From: Volvox africanus
Taxonomy: Eukaryota > Chlorophyta > Chlorophyceae > Chlamydomonadales > Volvocaceae
Reading direction: 5' to 3'
Assembly: GCA_030268105.1 (NCBI GenBank)
Contig: BSDZ01000009.1
Location: 124,001 to 188,000 of the forward strand
Length of the DNA: 64,000 nt
The notes below the pieces were generated by a model that saw nothing but the letters and a program-made list of their open reading frames with translations, made no database searches and was not told where the DNA came from. A program made the translations under genes and the position numbers. Below, piece by piece: positions 55,801 through 64,000 of this stretch (position 1 is the stretch's first letter; each line of letters starts with the position of its first letter).

Positions 55801-58800
55801 ACCGTTATACACACAAAACGTACATGGGACATCGACATCCTTCTGTATTTTCCTACAGATATTTTACATGTGAACCTCGTGCACAAATCAAGACAATTTG
55901 ATTAGGGCAAGTGCATTATAAACATGTAAGCAAGTGGCTCCATATGTATTATACGTTCATCCTTGAAAATTTGCTCCATGCACAGCGCAGCTAACACTTC
56001 CCCTGCGTAGCAGGTAGGGTGACCAATATATACAAGTATTACCCACCTAAATAAAGCCACCACAAGAGAACTCTTCCCACTTCCTGTGCGACCCACGATG
56101 CCAATCTTCTCTCCATTATCAACCTGCAAAGCAAGCATAGGTAGTATAAAACTGTAAAAACATGTAAGCAAGCGGATGGTATCTACAATACTGTGTCGAA
56201 TAGTTTCTGAGGGTAACACCCTTAATCTCTACGTACTTAACCTAGCATTCTTATTGATTGTATTCAAACTACTAGGGATTAAAAACAACTGGTTATTAAG
56301 GGTTTTTCATGAACGTCCTGTCAGCGCATTTACCTTAAATGTTACACCTTGCAGAACTGGTGCCAACCCTGGTCGGTAAGACATCCACACATTGCAGAAC
56401 TCAAGCTCGCCAGTTGCTGGCCAGCAGGGTGACAAAACAAGGGAATGGTGTGATGGTGACCCTTTCCTGGCTGCTTCCCTTGTCTCCTCTGGCTCTAACT
56501 GGGCATATTTGAGCAATCTCTCCACAGCATTGTAGCGACTTTCGACAAGTGCGGAGACCTACATGCAGTTGATGGAACAACAACTCTGGCCATGAGCCCT
56601 ACATAGTCATAATGGCTTTCTATCCGTGAAACTTAAGGAAGGATATGAAATTAAACAGTGCCTAAATCACGTAATAAGTAACATGCCTTCAACCATGACC
56701 CCTATATGATGACGAAGATATCAAACCTAAATGTCATCAAGCAACCCATGATTCCCTTTGCAATTGTTGCCATGCAAGTGTACCCGTTAAAGATGCATAT
56801 ATGGTTTGCCAGGTTAGGGTATAAGGCTTTATTATAATTAGGTGCATGCACCAGTTTGTGGGATGTCAGGTTGCTGGATGAGGTCTACTAAAGAGGATAA
56901 GGTCCCTGGCGTGAATGATTACACAAGTGTTTTATGTCCCAGTCAAATAACATTTGAATATATCATTTACACACCTTTACTGCATAATTTAGAAACGATG
57001 TGAGGTCAATAGCCTCTGCCAGTGCCAGGGCCACCAGCGCAGGAGACATGGATTTCACAGAACTAATTCCCACATTCAGAAGCGCAACAGATAGCACAAT
57101 GATGGAACCAATAAGGTCTAACCTGTGGAATAAATAACATAAATACAAAAATACATAAACATGAATTTCATTAACCCTAAACATGATGTCAGACAAACAA
57201 CAACTAAATATAATGTGCAATAACAGTGTGCACAAACGACGTGATGAAAATAGTAAAATTTTTAACATGATTTCTCAGGCACATTATATCAACTACAAAG
57301 CATTCCTCCAAATAGATAATGTACTATTGGTTATTATTTTCCGTTTCCAGTGGCAGAAGAAGCGCGCAATGCAAGTAGAAAATGGATTATTTCACATCTT
57401 GCCACGCACCTACCTGAGGCTGAGCCACTCATCCGCCACCCTTGCATTGTAATATGCAGTTGCATTGGTGTCTACCATTGCCTCGTGACGCTCTTTAAAC
57501 CTTAAGGCACAATAATTTTGTCAAACAACTAAACATATAGACAGCAGGCTGGATAGGCAACAAGGGACCAAAATACAATCACAGAAGAATAGTCTTCCTA
57601 TAAAGAAAAAGTGTAGAATCAGCAAAAAACCCTAAATCCAAATGTGCAATACCCTTAGACCTTAGACCCAGCCAGGGGTGACCATGTAGCTGTACAGGAT
57701 GCAAACTGATGGATACTAGTAACATGCCACGTGCAGGGTCACAGACAAACCCTAAAACCCTAAGTAAAAGCCTTATAAAGAAATACAAGGATCCTATGAC
57801 GGACTCAGCTTATATATCTTCCTCGTCATAGTACTGTAATTCTGTTTACATACACATGCATATGATTTCCTAATGTCCTCACCGTTCTTGCATGTGGTAT
57901 GCTCTGATTGTGTCCAGGCCAGACATAGTCTCCGCAAAATTAGCATAAACAGGAGAACGTGTCACAGATTCAATACGTTGGAGCTCAATTGATGAACGTC
58001 TGCAAGTTCGAATTCGGAAAGTCCCAAGGCTTGTTGAGATTGAATGAAACCCTTAGAACTGCAAAAATAGGAAGGTAATGAAGGATAGCCAGCATAAAAC
58101 AATGTCTCACACTTGCTCAGCATGCACTTCTGCACCCTTTGGAATGTGTTTGGACTGCTTCCATACATATGTAGCGGACCAGTAGCGGAGTTGACGCCTT
58201 AGTTGATTCGGCAGATTCCGCTGGATGCTGGTGGTGGGTGCTGAACCTGGGAAAACCACTGATTTCGGAGAAGTCGGCATGGGAGACTGGATGAGGGTGC
58301 CCCGAAATACCGGGGAAGGTAGGGACTGCCAGGTTAGTGGCCACGGGTGATGTACCCCCCTATCCTACACACATATGTTATATAGCGGTACCAGCCTCAG
58401 CACTGTGCCAGGTATGTAGCTAACCAGCTACATCCTGAACCACAGTGTACACTCCTTCATCCTCTAGGTTACAATGAAGGGCAAAACTTACAAAACTTAG
58501 AAAACATACAAACATGTCAGTCACTATAAGACTCCCTCAAGTTGGCCTCTTAAGCCAGAGTTGAATATATACATGTAAATCTTTATTTATGACAATATAA
58601 TATTACATAATAGTATTAATAAGATTATTTACCTTGGGACTGTACATCTTTAAAATGTCATATTGCTGCTGCAATGCTGCTATTGTTGAAACCTTGACAT
58701 CTCTTTGTTTATTTAACTACATACCTCTGGCCTAGAAATGTTAAAACGTAATCACGCAATAAGCATGATACCTGAAAAGCTCTCAATACGCAAAAGCAGA

Positions 58801-61800
58801 TTGCCGTACATCTTGGAAGGTTAACCAATATTATAATCTGGTGCAGTGCTTCGGCCCGACAATAAAGTATCACGATACCAATCATCCGAATTCAAGACTC
58901 CGCTGCCACCAGACCTTAATCGATAGATTGCTGCATTGTCATACTCGTGAGCCCTCTCTTAGCCGACTATGTCGACGCTTACACACTTCCACATCCTAGC
59001 ATCTTTAGGACGAGTGCTATCATTGGGCTGGGAGGCCCGGAGTGCGCAATGCTGCTGTCTCCTTGGATATATTTATGTAACATTTGGAAGGAATGTATAG
59101 TTAAGCCAATTATCCAAGGCTGATGTAGCATGCAAAGAACTTTGCCTCTCTGCAGCGATTTGAAGTGACATAACAGGGGGACCATGTTCACTCCCATGTT
59201 GCATATTTCTTTTATTCGTCGAGCTATTATTACATAATCATCCGTGATCATACACAGAATCGGCTCCGTATATATGCCATTAATGGTGAGACTATAATTA
59301 TTTTTCAAGATAATGCTTGTTGGCATTCTTCTGCTGGGTTTTGTGGAGTAATCGTACACAACTTGCTTGCACATGCTTCTGAACTTAATAATATGTTTAG
59401 CTATTGTCTTTATGACAGACAAACAAGGGAAGACAAATACTTGAAAGATGTGTCTCTTTGGTGTTTTGCCGTTTTTGCCCTGTTCTGCTTCTGGTAGCCT
59501 GTTCCCTTCCATAAAACGTTCACCAAGATTACATAAAATCCACTGCCTACCGACTGCAACCTACATAGGCATACTTCAGTATACTAAGCCCCAAATTCCA
59601 GACTGAGCAATACAAATAGCTTTGGTAAGTCTTGTAGCATGACGAAAGGGCATTCATTCACCCTTGGGCCTGACGCCCTTCTTGCATTACTACGGCTTTC
59701 GATCCTTTATTATTTATGTGTAGTTATCATAGAGCATATCAGCTGCATGTAGCTTCCTGAGCTTGTAAGGCCGCCTGAATGAGCCAGGAGGCGTGAAGAG
59801 AGGCCGCAATCACGACCTTGAACACAATCACTAAAAAGAAAAAACATGAATAGGAACATATCAATGTAAAAAGTCAGCCGTATCAATACAGCAACCCATT
59901 TGAAAGCTGTACCGTGCTCAGGCCGCGCGCCTTATGCTGCTGTACAGCCGTGCAGTTCCAAAACATTCGTCCTCTGGTCATGTTATGAGTTTCTCACATT
60001 TTTAACGTATCGAACATATGAGATTATATAATATTCGGCATATATAGTATCCTGGAATATGCTCTACGGGTGCTATGTTGCGAGGGTGAGGAACGGAAGA
60101 ATGTTAAGCTACAAGATAGAGGTTGCCATGGGAATTCTGACCATAGTATGACCTCAAAACCTTGGACCTTCGAAAGAAAAAAAGCGGAATGAGCTATAAG
60201 CAGCTGCCACAGCTACATATCTGGAGGTCATCGCAGTGCATGGCAGCAAGAGACCTGGAACTGCCCGTACGTTGCATTCCTTTAACTATGAGAGTGTAAT
60301 GAGCTCTTGATTGTTTGCTGACAAAAAATATTCCTGTGTTGCCCCAGGGTCAGGTTTGCGACTATTTTCTGTGTGCAAGATACTCAGGAGAACCGGATAA
60401 AACTTAAAAAGAAAGAAATATTTATTGCGGCTACATGTTTATTTGGGGAGGTGGTCAAAGCAAGAGAGTTGTGTACAAGGTCGTCAGGTTACGCAGCATG
60501 ACAAGCTATGAACGGCCAAAACCCTGAGAGAGGTTTAGCATGCCTAAATTGAGATACTTAGTAATTTTAGTAAATATTATAAAGGAGCTTACTGTACAGC
60601 GCTAGATAATACATCTCGTACATCAGTATGTACATACAGTACATGGTTACGGCTATGGCTGAAATATCCCGTACACAGATGTCCATATATGTCAGATCTC
60701 AATCTATAATCGTATAGAGGAATCCTCTATTGTTTGAGCTTATCTGAGAGTACAACACTCCTACAATCTGCACCTTGTTGTACTGCAAGCGACTATTTAT
60801 CCCCAAGGGAGGAGCCCGGTGTTTAGCAACACCTCCATTTCGGGTTCTAGTTGTTGTTTTTCCTAAACTACCAGGTAGGCTGTTACAACCAACTCATGTA
60901 CCCAGATTGAATTTACTGGTCCAAGCACAACTCCTAAGCCCTAAGGCAACAAAACTGAACATACCTGAAATACTTCTGAAGAATGAAGTAAATAACTGCC
61001 AGGGGCACCACGACAACTGCGGGCATCATTGGGTGTAAACGTTGTTTGCAACCTGTCTCATATTATTCCTAAATGTATGTGTGCAGATGCCGATCATACA
61101 TGATATTTGAAAGTAACATTGGTAACAGACATCATGCATGTGTAGTATCTGTTGTATCCCTCTTTGCTGCTCATGCACTTATCTGCACATCTTAACATAA
61201 AGTGCCAAGTGCTGAATGATTACAAGACAGGCCAAAGCATTTGGACGCAATCTCAGGGGCAGCGGAAGCCTTCAGGAACCAAAAGGTTACAACTCACAGT
61301 CCATTAGATGAGATGTGGCACAATCGGCTATCAGAACGAACGCCAGGCAATCATCATTTCACCGGCTATCAATGCTCAGGTATGGCTCGATAAATGTCGC
61401 GTAATATCGTTCAATAGGATAATAGTGAAAATTGTCTGATAAGAGCTCTGTAAAAGCTGATGCTATTCCGCCGTCCTCTCACATATTATACTCGTGATAT
61501 AGATATGCGGTATACATCATACCAGATCATTGATCCGCAGTGTGATAAAGTGATAAAGTGTGATAAACCCTAGCAGACATATCACAGATATGCAATATAT
61601 TTTCCATAAGCAAGCCTTCCTGGCATTTATGGAATGCGAATGGCCGAATATCAATATTTGGTCATCAACTTACCACTTTGGTCGTCGCACTGCTCACACT
61701 TATGCATCTATCAGGCCAGGATTAACATAATAATATAGCAAATATTGTTACTGAACTATTTATGCTCATTAACTATGTCAGCTGGATCGATCTGTATATT

Positions 61801-63395
61801 TGTTAGTTGGCATATTAATGATATAGTCGGCAACATAATACAAAGAATCCTGAGTTCATGGATTTCGCAATGCATAACTAGCTAAATATATACAGATTGT
61901 TTATTGATAGTAATGTTCGTTTATCGTCTTGTTAGGTCACATCGACCAACACATCCACAATAATCATACCGTAATACATCAGTATCCTGGGGTATCTAAG
62001 GCTAATATCCAGGATGATCAGGAAACTGGACATCTTCAGATCGGGCCAAACTGTATCAGGACTAAACAGTTTAGCGGATATTAACAAAGAGGTACATCAG
62101 CACAATAGGACATTGTACGAAACAATTGCTAGGCATTTGGAAAAAGGGTTCCACTAATAACCTTAAACATGCATTAAGCTTCCTTGTTTATTTAGTATTA
62201 CTCATCACTCACCAACAAAAACCGGCTGCAAGACACACAGAAACATAATTGTGGCAAGCAGCCTCATGACACAGTTGCCCCTGGGAGGGTTACATGATGA
62301 TGAACATAAGCAAAGAGAAGGTCATTAGATAGGATAATCTCACATGGCAAAAACAACTCCATGCATGATGGCACATTCACCGAATTATGGTTGCCATACA
62401 TCAACTTTGTGGGGAAAGGAATTCCTATACATACATGCTCACAACATTGTTTGGGTGAAGGCCAAGAAAGATATAAAACTGCCAACGGAATTAATGGAAT
62501 GGCTGTACCACTTTGCACAGGAAGAATCATGTTTGTTTGTTGCATATATAATGAGGACAACACAATATGGAACCCTGTATGGTATCCTGAGAGGCAGGTG
62601 TCTACAGGTAGTATCCAGGATGACTGTGTATGGACATCTTCCCATCGGGCCTCTGGTGGATATAACAGAGATATAACACCTTGTAGTATTAGAGAGGCGA
62701 CTCACAGTTGTTGCTGGTACATAGCTAGGTTGTAGTCCATCTCATCTACATCTCGGCTTAGGCGGTTGAGGATCCTTTCAGGGGCGGGAATTAAAATAAT
62801 AGATTGGATAATAAGGGAAGGTAATCACATAACAATGCCATTACAAGGTTTCAGGGTTTTAACACGCACTTTAAAAAAATTCCGTCCTGCTTACTTCATT
62901 ATTTATTCATCTATTATATTTCCAGGAAAGCGCTAGGGGTGGCAACTTCCAAAATGCAGCAGTGCGCGCAGGAGAACAATTCCATATGTGCACGGCCTAC
63001 TTAAAATGCTCTCGCCATTTAACCGGACGGTCTACAAAAAAGGCTGTTGTCGGCATGCTAAGAAAGCTGCTAGTGCCGTAAATGTGCCTGCTGGTCTGGT
63101 CACATTGCCACCTTTTGATTCCGCGAGAAATCACCTATCTATGTGAGGATAAATAATTGTTGCTGATCTATGATTTGCCGTACAGCTCTTGTTCAAAATA
63201 GTTTAACATGTGTTCAATTTTGCCATTTCCTATACCCTCCTTGATGTGGCTTCCCTTTAGGGACACCTCTCAGCTGAAGAAGGCATGAACACATAAGCGC
63301 ACCTGCCCACAGGTGTGGCCTCAAAAAATACCAGGGGTGCAGCCATTAATGATGACAGCGTGCGGACATGAAGGATCTTGCTTGCACGGTAGGAA
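52851..63395 (-). CDS. ABCC-type (MRP-like) ABC transporter, 3' half, 15 exons
   Basis: Exons in order of translation: 63303-63395, 62706-62774, 62213-62280, 60965-61016, 57883-57999, 57414-57500, 56975-57122, 56334-56558, 56047-56123, 54608-54666, 54483-54523, 54202-54322, 53675-53771, 53341-53425, 52851-53054. All have GT-AG borders, and the phases agree at every join, giving about 513 residues to the TGA at 52851. It starts in transmembrane domain 2 ([10 protein letters not shown]...[17 protein letters not shown]), continues through helices ([26 protein letters not shown]), and ends with nucleotide-binding domain 2: Walker [11 protein letters not shown]-loop [10 protein letters not shown], signature FSVGQRQ, Walker B with LLVADEAT, H-loop IAHR. 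This arrangement is typical of ABCC pumps for conjugates, often vacuolar or plasma-membrane; the substrate is unknown. The 5' half lies beyond the window. Confidence 0.92.
53617..53668 (+). repeat. Degenerate telomere-like units in an ABCC intron
   Basis: Several imperfect CCCTAAAA/CCCTAATA units between the exons ending at 53425 and starting at 53675, without the flanking sequence of the telomere-tailed repeat. Confidence 0.7.
54667..56046. other. ABCC intron, 1.4 kb
   Basis: No gene recognised. Contains one copy of a short dispersed repeat at about 54822-54950. Confidence 0.6.
54822..54950 (-). repeat. Short dispersed repeat, copy A
   Basis: Shares CACTGATTTC, GAGAAGTC and the block GGGGAAGGTAGGGACTGCC with 58250-58375. 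Both copies lie in introns of the ABCC gene, in the same orientation. Strand and element class are not known. Confidence 0.65.
57664..57763 (+). repeat. Telomere-tailed dispersed repeat, copy 5 (5' truncated)
   Basis: Only the last 84 bp of the unit (AGACCCAGCCAGGGGTGACC onward) plus two CCCTAAAA units remain, inside a 382-bp ABCC intron. It is more diverged than copies 1-4, so it is older. Confidence 0.85.
58000..60964. other. Large ABCC intron, 3 kb
   Basis: AT-rich. Holds short dispersed repeat copy B and a 177-codon minus-strand ORF (58979-59512) without recognisable domain. Nothing else supported. Confidence 0.6.
58250..58375 (-). repeat. Short dispersed repeat, copy B
   Basis: Counterpart of 54822-54950, sharing GGGGAAGGTAGGGACTGCC and flanking blocks. 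Confidence 0.65.
61017..62212. other. ABCC intron, 1.2 kb
   Basis: AT-rich, no recognised gene or repeat. Confidence 0.6.
62775..63302. other. ABCC intron, 0.5 kb
   Basis: No recognised gene or repeat. Confidence 0.6.
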
Positions 63396-63976
63396 CTGTC
63401 ATCCATGGAAAGGATAGATGATGTACGCACGTAGTCAGGCGACATCAGGCACCTCATCAGCAATTTGGGCACGAAGAAAGTTATCATGTTGACGTATCCA
63501 CAATCATTTATTCGCATTGCGTGCATTCCACTACGCAAGATGTGCCCTCATATATGAACATGTGCATAATCAGCTGCATGAGACAAAGTCTTCCGCCCAG
63601 GTCATGAACTAGGCTTTTAGAGTTTTAGGGTTGGGTTTCGCAATTGAGTCCTTCCTCGAATAATTTTTTGTTTCTAATTATAATCATCTGCTGCTATCAT
63701 GTGTACGAGAAAACTCCTGTAGCAATTTTTTATAAAGGTTAGAAGCACTCCTGCCTTGTTAAGGCAGTCACGAATCATTACTTATCCTCTTCACTTCGTT
63801 CACATCTAACTTACATGCATACATGTACGTGCATCGAATAAGTGAAATGAAATCAGTCTATATGTGTTTCAATACGCTTCTCTTAACAGTGCTGTATCAT
63901 TGCGTGCTTCTAATGCAAATTCATATATACCTCGCAATCAAATCCCCTGATGCTACATACATACGTTTACACTTAC
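63396..63976. other. Probable ABCC intron at the right edge
   Basis: No recognised gene; one TTTTAGGG unit near 63627. Its status as an intron depends on the possible exon at 63977-64000. Confidence 0.45.
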
Positions 63977-64000
63977 CCAAGGTTGTTGGTTGTTGAACGG
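63977..64000 (-). CDS. Possible further upstream exon of the ABCC gene (partial)
   Basis: CCTTGG before GTAAGTG on the minus strand would join to the exon ending at 63395 in the correct phase, giving NNLGSYRASK, similar to the usual small-residue run before ASxxLH in ABCC proteins. Too short to be sure. Confidence 0.35.

Noticed and set aside
58979..59512. 177-codon minus-strand ORF in the 3-kb ABCC intron
   Set aside because: No recognisable domain and AT-rich composition like the surrounding intron. It lies on the same strand as the host intron without its own signals. Kept only as a note.

Overview
The window looks like nuclear DNA of a green alga, most likely a chlorophyte. Telomere-like tracts of the CCCTAAAA (TTTTAGGG) type occur inside it, genes are split by GT-AG introns, and the dominant transposons are Ty3/gypsy chromoviruses with a C-terminal chromodomain. 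There are no bacterial-style operons or ribosome binding sites. The species cannot be fixed from sequence alone. Most of the window is repeat-rich, heterochromatin-like DNA. Two host genes are visible: a tyrosine-recombinase-like gene at the left and the 3' half of an ABCC-type ABC transporter at the right.

Layout. 1-1815: a dispersed repeat ending in telomere-like units. 3083-14003 (+): a four-exon gene for a tyrosine-recombinase-like protein of about 1030 residues. Its last intron holds a complete antisense Ty3/gypsy chromovirus (5269-12433; LTRs identical as far as I can read; 5-bp target duplication GCAGA). 15.0-32.1 kb: a compound satellite region with a 160-bp satellite, a 76/81-bp G/T-rich minisatellite, about six copies of a roughly 1377-bp pyrimidine-rich unit, then a second 160-bp block and a second minisatellite block with higher-order periods of 775 and 385 bp. 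32.5-36.8 kb: three more copies of the telomere-tailed repeat. 36.8-52.1 kb: nested retroelements. A second complete chromovirus (37447-44901; target duplication ATCCG) sits inside an older minus-strand relative. That relative abuts a degraded plus-strand copy with an inverted internal segment, which in turn interrupts a Ty1/copia fragment. 52851-63395 (-): fifteen consecutive exons of an ABCC transporter, running off the right edge.

The two intact chromoviruses share an unusual expression layout. Gag and pol lie in the same frame, separated by one UAG codon. Seven nucleotides after it lies a 6-bp stem with a 20-nt loop, kept in both elements, which suggests stop-codon readthrough. Upstream of gag, a short ORF is split by an intron that starts at a shared GTYTGTAAT-type donor. 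In the element-2-type family, several LTRs carry a conserved GTAAGT...TGCAG pair, as if an intron lies inside the LTR. I regard these as the most interesting signals, together with the telomere-tailed repeat family, which has a 5'-truncated copy in an ABC transporter intron.
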